From positions 1 to 12,583 of the forward strand of contig CAYJLB010000065.1 in assembly GCA_964370845.1 (NCBI GenBank): a DNA stretch of 12,583 nucleotides. Reading direction: 5' to 3'. A program made the position numbers and the translations under genes. Of this stretch, positions 7,253 to 12,583 are shown piece after piece (position 1 is the first letter of the stretch; every line of letters starts with the position of its first letter). The DNA is from CAYJLB01 sp964370845 (GTDB lineage Bacteria > Bacillota > Clostridia > Oscillospirales > Ruminococcaceae). The notes beneath the pieces are model-generated. The model was not told where the DNA came from. It ran no database searches and saw only the letters and a program-made list of their open reading frames with translations.

Positions 7253-7277
7253 TATTTGTTAAATATATTACTTACTG
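7243..7277. other. Perfect 13-bp inverted repeat over a stop codon
   Basis: CAGTAAGTAATAT (7243-7255) pairs perfectly with 7265-7277 around a 9-nt loop. The stem includes the last Ser and Lys codons and the TAA stop of the Fe-S gene. No T run follows on the plus strand, so it is not a standard terminator by itself. It precedes the strong terminator at 7297-7341 by 19 nt and may protect the 3' end or assist termination. Confidence 0.7.
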
Positions 7278-7296
7278 TATATAAAAAATATTAACA

Positions 7297-7341
7297 AAAA
7301 ACCTGAAAAAATTATCATTAGAGAAATTTTTTCAGGTTTTT
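7297..7341. terminator. Bidirectional terminator between convergent genes
   Basis: A perfect 17-bp stem (7297-7313 with 7325-7341) with an 11-nt loop carries the core CCTG/CAGG flanked by A and T runs. T-rich tracts exit on both strands. It lies between the Fe-S gene (plus) and the S4-domain gene (minus, stop at 7345-7343) and can serve both. Confidence 0.9.
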
Positions 7342-7342
7342 G

Positions 7343-7594
7343 TTATTCCACAACAATGTAATTTGAAGCGGCATTTTCTTTAGTTGCATGTTCAGAAACA
7401 GATAAAATCTTGACTTTAAGAGGTTTTAACCCCATGTTAATTTCGATAATATCGTCAATTTTAACGTCATATGACGCTCTTGCAACTTTACCATTTACCA
7501 TAATTTTACCCGCATCGCAAGCCTCGTTTGCAACAGTTCGCCTTTTAATAAGTCGAGTAACTTTCAAATATTTATCAAGTCTAATACTAAACAT
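7343..7594 (-). CDS. rqcP: S4-domain RNA-binding protein RqcP (YabO-like)
   Basis: The 83-residue protein is essentially one S4 RNA-binding domain (RLDKYLKVTRLIKRR near the N-terminus, GKIMVNGKVARASYDVKIDD in the middle). This is the form of B. subtilis YabO/RqcP, which supports alanine tailing of stalled nascent chains on the 50S subunit in ribosome quality control. Its place after the flippase, MazG and HU genes fits the yab cluster. The start is uncertain. The ATG at 7594 touches the GAAAGGA site (7601-7595) with no spacer. A TTG at 7603 is upstream of it. An ATT at 7585 sits 9 nt after the site and would give MRLDKYLKV, matching the usual RqcP start. It lies downstream of a terminator that closes the HU gene. 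Confidence 0.85.
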   Translation of the reverse strand: MFSIRLDKYLKVTRLIKRRTVANEACDAGKIMVNGKVARASYDVKIDDIIEINMGLKPLKVKILSVSEHATKENAASNYIVVE

Positions 7595-7613
7595 TCCTTT
7601 CAAATTTTAAATA

Positions 7614-7650
7614 GAAAAAAATAATGGATTGCGAAAAATCACAACCCATT
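7614..7650 (-). terminator. Terminator between HU gene and rqcP
   Basis: On the minus strand a 12-bp stem (7650-7639 with 7634-7623, two G-U pairs) with loop TTTT is followed by a run of T down to 7615. It should end HU transcripts or reduce read-through into rqcP. A T-rich tract also exits on the plus strand, so it may act both ways. Confidence 0.8.
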
Positions 7651-7665
7651 TTTTTATTAATAAAA

Positions 7666-7941
7666 TTATTTATCAACAGCTTCTTTAAGAGCTTTACCTG
7701 CTTTGAATGCAGGTACTTTCTTAGCAGCGATAACGATTTTTTCTTTAGTTCTTGGGTTGATACCTTCTTTAGCAGCACGTTCACGAACTTCAAAAGTTCC
7801 AAAACCTACTAATCTAACGTCATTTCCACTTTCAAGAGTTTCAGTGATTGAATCGAAAACAGCAGTTACAGCTTTTTCAGCATCTTTCTTTGAAAATTCA
7901 GTTTTTTCTGCTACTAAGTTAATTAATTCAGTCTTTGTCAT
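7666..7941 (-). CDS. hup: HU-family DNA-binding protein
   Basis: The 91-residue protein is a full-length HU: the N-terminal helices MTKTELINLVAEKTEFSKKDAEKAV, the family signature GFGTFEVRERAAKEGINPRT (about residues 46-65), the arm region with the DNA-intercalating Pro of INPRT, and the C-terminal helix FKAGKALKEAV. It binds and bends DNA as a dimer in the nucleoid. The start is set by GGAGGA (7956-7951) 9 nt upstream. It follows the MazG gene by 39 bp and is closed by its own terminator, consistent with separate high expression, although I saw no clear promoter for it. Confidence 0.96.
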   Translation of the reverse strand: MTKTELINLVAEKTEFSKKDAEKAVTAVFDSITETLESGNDVRLVGFGTFEVRERAAKEGINPRTKEKIVIAAKKVPAFKAGKALKEAVDK

Positions 7942-7980
7942 TGTTATTCATCCTCCAAAATATTTTTTAACGGTATACCA

Positions 7981-8781
7981 TTAAATTTCTCTGTTTTTAG
8001 CTTTTACCCAATAAGAGTTAAGCTCATCTATGCTAAGGGAACTCATTTCAATCCCTTCAAGCCTTGTTAAATCTTCCACACATTCAAATCGATTAATAAA
8101 TTTATCACAAGAAAATGACAATGCTTCCTCAGAATTTATATCAAGTTTTCTCGCCAAATTTACACAAGCTAGTAATAAATCCCCAACTTCTTCAAAAAGC
8201 TTTTCCTTATCACCGCTAGTAATTTCCACCTTAACCTCGCTAAATTCACTTTCAAGTGAGTCAAGACAAGATTTTACATCAGGCAAATCCATACCAGCTT
8301 TTCTAGCACGATTTCCAATTTTTTCCGCTCTCATAAGAGCCGGCAAAACTTTAGGAACATTCTTCAATTTCTCAGTGTGACTTTTAGTACCTTTAACGTC
8401 ATTCTTGATTTTTTCCCAATTGTCCAAAACTTCACCAGTATTGCTAACATTAACCTCACCAAAAACGTGAGGATGACGAATCACAAGTTTAGTACAAAGT
8501 TCATCAACAACATCATCAAAAGTAAAATTACCAGTTTCTTTTTCCATTTGAGCATGAAAAACTACTTGCAACAAAACATCGCCCAGTTCTTCTCTCAACA
8601 AATTCACATCGGAGTTATCAATAGCCTCAACTGCCTCATAAACTTCCTCAATAAAATTATTTCTTATGGACTTATGGTCTTGCTCTTTATCCCAAGGGCA
8701 ACCGTTTTCCGAACGTAATTTTTCCATTATTTCCAACAGTTCATTTACAGTGTACTGTTTTTTCCCAGAATTGTCAAGCAT
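7981..8781 (-). CDS. mazG: MazG-family nucleoside triphosphate pyrophosphohydrolase
   Basis: The 266-residue protein is a complete two-domain MazG. The first domain has CPWDKEQDHKSI (28-39), EEVYE (45-49) and EELGD (64-68), the EExxE and ExxD acidic residues that bind Mg2+ and the triphosphate. The second domain repeats a weaker EEVGD (197-201). It hydrolyses non-canonical or excess NTPs to NMP and pyrophosphate. In B. subtilis the equivalent gene, yabN, is fused to an N-terminal tetrapyrrole-methylase-like domain; that part is absent here. The start ATG is preceded by AGGGAG and by a good promoter at 8871-8843. Its neighbours (flippase upstream, HU and RqcP downstream) match the conserved yab cluster. 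Confidence 0.93.
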   Translation of the reverse strand: MLDNSGKKQYTVNELLEIMEKLRSENGCPWDKEQDHKSIRNNFIEEVYEAVEAIDNSDVNLLREELGDVLLQVVFHAQMEKETGNFTFDDVVDELCTKLVIRHPHVFGEVNVSNTGEVLDNWEKIKNDVKGTKSHTEKLKNVPKVLPALMRAEKIGNRARKAGMDLPDVKSCLDSLESEFSEVKVEITSGDKEKLFEEVGDLLLACVNLARKLDINSEEALSFSCDKFINRFECVEDLTRLEGIEMSSLSIDELNSYWVKAKNREI

Positions 8782-8842
8782 AACGGCAAAATCTCCCTAA
8801 AATCAAAATAAAAAAGCTACTTTTATCAACACCACAATGTGT

Positions 8843-8871
8843 ATTATACTACAACTATTCCCATTTTTCAA
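8843..8871 (-). promoter_or_regulatory. Sigma-A promoter of mazG
   Basis: On the minus strand TTGAAA (8871-8866) and TATAAT (8848-8843) are spaced by 17 bp. It lies between the flippase gene and mazG, so mazG-hup can be transcribed independently of the flippase. Confidence 0.78.
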
Positions 8872-8898
8872 GGGTTTTTTCAACTTTTTTAAATTTTT

Positions 8899-8930
8899 GG
8901 CTAAAATAACCTTGATTTTAGCCCTTTTTT
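8899..8930 (+). terminator. Plus-strand terminator hairpin at the 3' end of the flippase gene
   Basis: GGCTAAAAT (8899-8907) pairs perfectly with ATTTTAGCC (8915-8923) around a 7-nt loop and is followed on the plus strand by CTTTTTT (8924-8930). All genes nearby are on the minus strand, where the hairpin is followed by A-rich sequence instead. The stop codon of the flippase gene (8903-8901) lies in the stem. It may end antisense transcription, or form the 3' end hairpin of the flippase mRNA without a T run. Confidence 0.65.
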
Positions 8931-10592
8931 GTCTATAACGTTCATTAAATACAGTGAAATCAAGTAAAAAAGCCCTCCTACACCTATTGAAAGTGGCAAT
9001 AAAAACAGATTTCTCACATACTCTTGAAGTAAAGAATATGTTAAATATGCGGAAAATCCGCAAAACAGTCCGCTAAATAAAGGTTTAAGTAAAATTAGTT
9101 TGTAATCAAGTTTTACCTTAGTCAATTTTTTAAGATTATAAATTGAAATAAAGAATATTGCAAAATAGCAAATTAGGGTGGAAATTGCTGCTCCGTCTAT
9201 GTTAATTTCTTTAACACTCATTAAACCAATATTTCCCACTAATTTAATAATTATACCTACAAACATAATTTTCACAGGCAAGTCTGCTCGACCAATCCCT
9301 TGAAAAATAGAAAAAATTGGAATTGTTATAGCTAAAAAAATAGTGGCAAATCCTAAATAGAATAGTGGCGAAACGCTTACTGCTACCTCCGCTACCCTTG
9401 AGCCAAACAAAAATTGTAAAATTTGTTCCGATAAAAGTGCAATTCCAATTCCCGCTGGAAAAGCCAGTAATGAAGATAAAAACAGCACTTTACTTACGTT
9501 AGAATTAATTTTTTTCTCATCTTTCAAAGCATAAGCTTCGCTAATTTTTGGAATAACACCTTTTCCAAACATGCCCATCATAGAAGGGATTAAATTGAAA
9601 ATTGTCACCGCAAGACCAGTAAATGAACCATAAATAAAGTTTGATAAAGTTGTTAAATCAACCTCATTCCCTAAGACTTCTTCAAATTCGTTAGCAAAAT
9701 AATTTGGTGCGCTTGCAATTCCGTCATTCAAAAATTTTGTAATTGTCCCGAGGTCGATTAGAGAGGTTAGATTTGTCACTAAAGAGCCGATTGCAACAGG
9801 AACTACAAGAAAAAACAACTCTTTTATAATATCTTTATTCTTGTCGGTAGTTTTGTCCTCATCAATCATTTCTTTTGTAATTTTATCTCCAGTTATAACG
9901 TTTTTAAGCATTAAATACAAAAGTCCAACCAAAGAAGAAGCGCTAATTCCTAGGACAGAAGCTGCGGCTACATAAGGCAAAATCGCCTCACTCATTGCTT
10001 CTTCTGACAAAAAATTATATCCAAAAACTTCTCCGTTTAAGGAAAATTGTTCAAGAGCATAATTTTGCAGTAATATTGCAAATAAAAGTCCTAAGCAAAG
10101 TTTTGCAATTGCCTCTAAAACAAGGGAAATTGCAGTAGGTGTCATATTGTGCAAACCCTCGTAATATCCACGATAAACGGACATTATCGCTCCCAAAAAT
10201 ATACAGGGTGCAACAGCAAAAATTGCGGGTAGAGCATTTTCATTTTCAATAATATACTTTGAAAAAGGTGAGGCTGTAATAATTATCAAAAAAGAAAAGC
10301 AAAGCCCTACAAATCCAAAAGAAAACAAAGCAATTCTTTTAATTTTTCGGACATTTTTAAACCGCCTAAAAGCAACATTTTCCGCCACAACTTTTGACAC
10401 AGCAGTGGAAAGTCCAATAACTGCAACCGCATAAACAGGAAGAAAAATCGCATAAGCTGAGCTAAAATAGCTCATTCCAATGCCTCCAAGAATATTTGCA
10501 AGGGGAATTTTGAAAAATGCACCGATAATTTTGGCGACAAAAGCTGCCCCAACCAACAAAATTGAGCCTATTACAAGGTTTTGTTTTTTCAT
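8901..10592 (-). CDS. MurJ/SpoVB-type lipid-linked precursor flippase (YabM-like)
   Basis: The 563-residue polytopic protein (about 14 hydrophobic segments) belongs to the MVF/SpoVB branch of the MOP exporter superfamily. Recognisable blocks are GLSTAVSKVVAEN (60-72) and RGYYEGLHNMTPTAIS (141-156), both typical of SpoVB/YabM proteins. Members flip lipid-linked cell-wall or polysaccharide precursors; B. subtilis SpoVB acts in spore cortex formation and YabM is a close paralogue. Which substrate applies here cannot be read from sequence. It is the first gene of the minus-strand yab-like cluster. The ATG at 10592 is supported by GAAAGGA (10611-10605) at 12 nt. The stop codon is inside the hairpin at 8899-8923. 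Confidence 0.88.
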   Translation of the reverse strand: MKKQNLVIGSILLVGAAFVAKIIGAFFKIPLANILGGIGMSYFSSAYAIFLPVYAVAVIGLSTAVSKVVAENVAFRRFKNVRKIKRIALFSFGFVGLCFSFLIIITASPFSKYIIENENALPAIFAVAPCIFLGAIMSVYRGYYEGLHNMTPTAISLVLEAIAKLCLGLLFAILLQNYALEQFSLNGEVFGYNFLSEEAMSEAILPYVAAASVLGISASSLVGLLYLMLKNVITGDKITKEMIDEDKTTDKNKDIIKELFFLVVPVAIGSLVTNLTSLIDLGTITKFLNDGIASAPNYFANEFEEVLGNEVDLTTLSNFIYGSFTGLAVTIFNLIPSMMGMFGKGVIPKISEAYALKDEKKINSNVSKVLFLSSLLAFPAGIGIALLSEQILQFLFGSRVAEVAVSVSPLFYLGFATIFLAITIPIFSIFQGIGRADLPVKIMFVGIIIKLVGNIGLMSVKEINIDGAAISTLICYFAIFFISIYNLKKLTKVKLDYKLILLKPLFSGLFCGFSAYLTYSLLQEYVRNLFLLPLSIGVGGLFYLISLYLMNVIDKKGLKSRLF

Positions 10593-10717
10593 TTATCTGA
10601 AAATTCCTTTCTTTTATATAGAAAAAGTATGCTATCACCTAGCTTGTTTCTTATCTATTTTTATTCAAATAAAAAATTTAATATGTTATATTTAGAAAAT
10701 TTTTCTCAACTGTAACT

Positions 10718-10746
10718 ATTTTATAACAAAAATTATTTTTTTGCAA
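10718..10746 (-). promoter_or_regulatory. Possible promoter of the flippase gene
   Basis: On the minus strand TTGCAA (10746-10741) and TAAAAT (10723-10718) are 17 bp apart. The leader would be about 120 nt, so a closer promoter (for example near TATATA at about 10620) is also possible. Confidence 0.35.
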
Positions 10747-10777
10747 GAAAATACTTTATTTTTTTACCAAAGTATAG

Positions 10778-10783
10778 TATAAT
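10778..10783 (+). promoter_or_regulatory. -10 box of the aminotransferase gene
   Basis: A consensus TATAAT with no good -35 match at 16-18 bp (TTTATT at best). Transcription from it would start near 10790, only a few bases before the in-frame ATG at 10794 and about 64 nt before the preferred start at 10854. Confidence 0.55.
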
Positions 10784-10821
10784 AGAAGAAATTATGTTTA
10801 AGCAACACCACAAAATAACTA

Positions 10822-10844
10822 TGAGGCATTACCTCACGAAAGGA
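10822..10844 (+). promoter_or_regulatory. Leader hairpin and ribosome binding site
   Basis: A small hairpin, TGAGG (10822-10826) with CCTCA (10832-10836), ends 1 nt before the GAAAGGA site (10838-10844), which is 9 nt upstream of the ATG at 10854. The site supports that start over the in-frame ATGs at 10794 and 10821. Confidence 0.5.
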
Positions 10845-10853
10845 TTTTTTACT

Positions 10854-12050
10854 ATGAATTATGTTTTTTCAAATAAAGTTTCTTCCCTAAAGGCTTCAGC
10901 TATTAGAGAAATTCTTAAATTTACAGCAGACCCAACTGTTATTTCTTTTGCAGCAGGAAATCCAGCGCCTACAGCTTTTCCTATTCAAGAAATTACTGAA
11001 ATATCTGAAAATTTGTTTAAAACTGACCCTGTTTTAGCACTTCAATACAATATTTCTGAGGGGTATTTGCCTTTTAGAAACACACTAAAAGATATGCTTG
11101 CTAAAACAAATGAATTCAAGGCTGATACTGATGATTTAGTTATTATGTCAGGTGGTCAGCAAGGTAACGAACTTTCTTGTAAAGTGTTTTTAAACGAGGG
11201 CGACACCTTAATTTGTGAAGCGCCAAGCTTTATCGGTTCATTAAATGCATTCAAATCTTACAACGTAAATCTTGTAGGTGTTGAAATTCAAAATGACGGA
11301 ATTAACCTTGAAAAATTGGAAGAAGCAATTAAAACTAACCAAAATGTAAAAGTTGTTTATTTAATTCCAAACTTTCAAAATCCAACGGGTTTGACAATGT
11401 CACTTGAAAAAAGAAAAAAAGTTCTTGAATTAGCTTCAAAATATGATTTTGTTATTTTAGAGGACAACCCATACTCAACTACTCGTTTTGAGGGGGAACA
11501 TATCCCGTCGATTAAGTCCCTTGATACAGAAGGTCGTGTAATTTATTGTTCAAGTTTTTCAAAAATCATTGCTCCGGGGCTTAGAATTGGCTACGTTTGT
11601 GCAAACAGCGAAATTATCTCAAAAATTACAGTTTGTAAACAAGTTGAGGACGTTCACACAAATATGTGGGCACAAGTTGTTGCAAATAAATTTATAACTG
11701 AATACGATTATGAGGGACATTTAGCGAAGTTACCTAAAATTTACAAGCAAAAATGTGACTTGATGATTTCTTGCATTGAAAAACATTTTTCTTCAAAAGT
11801 TAAATTTACTCGCCCTGAGGGTGGATTGTTCATTTGGTGCACTTTGCCAGAGGATTGCGATATGATGACATTCTGCAAACGTGCAGTAGAAGAATTTAAG
11901 GTTGCTTTAGTTCCAGGAACTGCATTTTTAATTGATGAAAATGACAAGAGTTCTTGCTTTAGAATGAATTTCTCAACTCCAACCGACGAGCAAATCGAAA
12001 AAGGTTGCGAATTAGTAGGAAAACTATCAAAAGAAATGTTCGGGCAGTGA
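10854..12050 (+). CDS. Class I/II PLP-dependent aminotransferase (LysN/2-aminoadipate-like)
   Basis: The 398-residue fold-type I aminotransferase carries the full set of PLP contacts: SFAAGNPAPTAFP near the N-terminus (31-43), SGGQQG (99-104) for the phosphate, NPTG (176-179), EDNPY with Asp204 and Tyr207, SSFSK with Schiff-base Lys237, Arg243 in PGLRIG, and Arg370 (CFRMNFS), which should bind the substrate carboxylate. The N-terminal and QNPTG/EDNPY blocks resemble the LysN/2-aminoadipate and MocR-associated subgroup rather than AspC. The amino donor and acceptor cannot be fixed from sequence. I start it at 10854 on ribosome binding site grounds. It is transcribed divergently from the flippase. 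Its last codons and TGA run into the repeat array. Confidence 0.88.
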   Translation: MNYVFSNKVSSLKASAIREILKFTADPTVISFAAGNPAPTAFPIQEITEISENLFKTDPVLALQYNISEGYLPFRNTLKDMLAKTNEFKADTDDLVIMSGGQQGNELSCKVFLNEGDTLICEAPSFIGSLNAFKSYNVNLVGVEIQNDGINLEKLEEAIKTNQNVKVVYLIPNFQNPTGLTMSLEKRKKVLELASKYDFVILEDNPYSTTRFEGEHIPSIKSLDTEGRVIYCSSFSKIIAPGLRIGYVCANSEIISKITVCKQVEDVHTNMWAQVVANKFITEYDYEGHLAKLPKIYKQKCDLMISCIEKHFSSKVKFTRPEGGLFIWCTLPEDCDMMTFCKRAVEEFKVALVPGTAFLIDENDKSSCFRMNFSTPTDEQIEKGCELVGKLSKEMFGQ

Positions 12051-12110
12051 GCCACTGCACCCTTGCCCGCACTGAACATAGTATAAGAGGTAAATTTTGT
12101 TTCTGCGAGG
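12044..12110 (+). repeat. Repeat unit 3 (hairpin I plus core), locus 2
   Basis: Hairpin I is GCAGTG-AGC-CACTGC (12044-12058), and the aminotransferase stop TGA (12048-12050) straddles its stem and loop. A core follows with TTGCCCGCACT and TTTTGTTTCTGCGAGG, matching units 1 and 2 on the opposite strand. Like locus 1, the unit runs in the sense direction of the gene whose end it occupies. Confidence 0.7.
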
Positions 12111-12178
12111 TCAAGCGTGACGCTTGACCCATTCCCGCGTTTTTACATCGATAAATGGGAAATTTTGCCACCGCGAGG
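12109..12178 (+). repeat. Repeat unit 4 (diverged tandem copy), locus 2
   Basis: It begins with a perfect 9-bp hairpin, GGTCAAGCG-TGA-CGCTTGACC (12109-12129), then CATTCCCGC and AATTTTGCCACCGCGAGG. These align with the CATGCCCGC and AATTTTGTTTCTGCGAGG blocks of the other units. The two GCGAGG blocks of units 3 and 4 are 68 bp apart. The stem differs completely from units 1 and 2 yet keeps the TGA loop. Confidence 0.65.
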
Positions 12179-12190
12179 TTGGATTTTGCT

Positions 12191-12213
12191 GTAGGGGCAA
12201 CCTGTGCTCGTCC
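12191..12213 (+). repeat. GTAG-headed hairpin D (decayed)
   Basis: GTAG at 12191-12194 abuts GGGCAACC, loop TGT (12203-12205), and GCTCGTCC. It aligns with hairpin B but two stem pairs are broken. It follows repeat unit 4 as hairpins B and C follow units 1 and 2. Confidence 0.6.
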
Positions 12214-12249
12214 GTATAAATTATTTGTGTTGTCCGAGGTTTTTCAATT

Positions 12250-12326
12250 GTAGGGAATGCATTGTATGCATTCCGCAAGTGGCAGTTGCATTTGATAAAT
12301 CTGCACGCATACAATGCGTGCCCTAC
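12250..12326. repeat. Inverted pair of GTAG-headed hairpins (BIME-like)
   Basis: Hairpin E (plus): GTAG at 12250-12253, then GGAATGCAT-TGT-ATGCATTCC (12254-12274), a perfect 9-bp stem. Hairpin F (minus): GTAG at 12326-12323, then GGCACGCAT-TGT-ATGCGTGC, an 8-bp stem. The two face each other across a 27-nt spacer. Two stem pairs differ between E and F (A-T to C-G and T-A to C-G), each compensated on the other arm. Confidence 0.75.
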
Positions 12327-12368
12327 ACAAATTACACAGATTATTTTTATTAAGAAGGAGAGCGTTTT

Positions 12369-12583
12369 ATGAGAAAAGGATATTATATTTTTCGTCACGT
12401 TAAAGGATTTTGTCTTTTTTTAATATGGCTAGGAATTGCTTCTTTAGTTTTTTCTGCAATATTGTTTTTTCTAGGAGGAAGTACGGAGTTGCTTCATACA
12501 AATTTATTGGGAAATACAATCTTTTCGCTATGGACTGTTTTTTTCTTATTACTTGGCATAGTTTCATTTTTGATATGCTTTGG
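12369..12583 (+). CDS. Membrane protein, partial at window end
   Basis: An open frame runs from the ATG at 12369 off the end (71 codons seen). AGAAGGAG (12353-12360) is 8 nt upstream. The visible part starts MRKGYYIFRHVKGF and has two hydrophobic segments (about residues 15-37 and 51-71) joined by a short polar loop (GGSTELLHTN). I recognise no family; it is probably an integral membrane protein. No clear promoter is visible between the repeat array and the start. Confidence 0.75.
   Translation, partial: MRKGYYIFRHVKGFCLFLIWLGIASLVFSAILFFLGGSTELLHTNLLGNTIFSLWTVFFLLLGIVSFLICF

Noticed and set aside
7968..7983. Inverted repeat centred on GGTATACC between mazG and hup
   Set aside because: Short and AT-flanked, with no T run and no second copy in the window; could be an operator but nothing supports it.
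8803..9063. Minus-strand frame of 86 codons overlapping the flippase 3' end
   Set aside because: It is a shadow in another frame of the clearly real flippase gene and continues through AT-rich intergenic DNA.
11959..12398. Minus-strand open frames across the second repeat array
   Set aside because: They are antisense to the aminotransferase end and run through hairpin repeats; no promoter or ribosome binding site supports them.

Overview
The window looks like a chromosomal segment of a low-GC Gram-positive anaerobe, most likely class Clostridia. Evidence: AT-rich intergenic DNA, GAAAGGA/GGAGG-type ribosome binding sites, sigma-A-like promoters with TATAAT boxes, a lipobox lipoprotein, and a flippase/MazG/HU/S4-protein cluster matching the yabM-yabN-yabO neighbourhood of Bacillota. 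I saw no transposase, integrase, CRISPR array, tRNA or rRNA.

Layout. (1) 1-1144: a secreted lipoprotein gene of unknown function with promoter and terminator. (2) 1165-1450: a GC-richer array of REP-like hairpins, including two copies of one unit offset by 130 bp. (3) 1451-3631, minus strand: a MacA-like adaptor and a MacB/FtsX-type permease, with no ATPase gene beside them. (4) 3736-4008: a self-contained unit for a 41-43 aa membrane peptide with its own promoter and terminator. (5) 4097-5344: an unrecognised 415 aa protein with a four-cysteine zinc-ribbon-like motif and a TTG start. (6) 5415-7252: a two-gene unit of a DUF3810-type membrane HExxH protein and a short epoxyqueuosine-reductase-like double [4Fe-4S] protein. 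(7) 7343-10592, minus strand: MurJ/SpoVB-type flippase, MazG pyrophosphohydrolase, HU, and the S4-domain protein RqcP. (8) 10854-12050: a class I/II PLP aminotransferase transcribed away from the flippase. (9) 12044-12326: a second hairpin array, inverted relative to the first. (10) 12369-end: the start of an unrecognised membrane protein.

How the genes relate. The flippase/MazG/HU/RqcP group combines envelope precursor export, NTP house-cleaning, nucleoid structure and ribosome rescue; the grouping is conserved by position rather than by a single pathway. The adaptor and permease should form one export or lipoprotein-handling complex that borrows an ATPase from elsewhere. The other genes look like separate transcription units, each closed by its own hairpin.

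The most unusual content is the repeat family. Short hairpins with 3-nt loops, several headed by GTAG, keep their shape while their stem sequences change in a compensated way. They sit directly on the 3' ends of two genes, and the hairpin-like sequence includes those genes' stop codons. The GTAG-plus-hairpin form resembles REP/BIME elements moved by RAYT (Y1) transposases, but no such enzyme is in the window. Several other gene ends also have the stop codon inside a hairpin.
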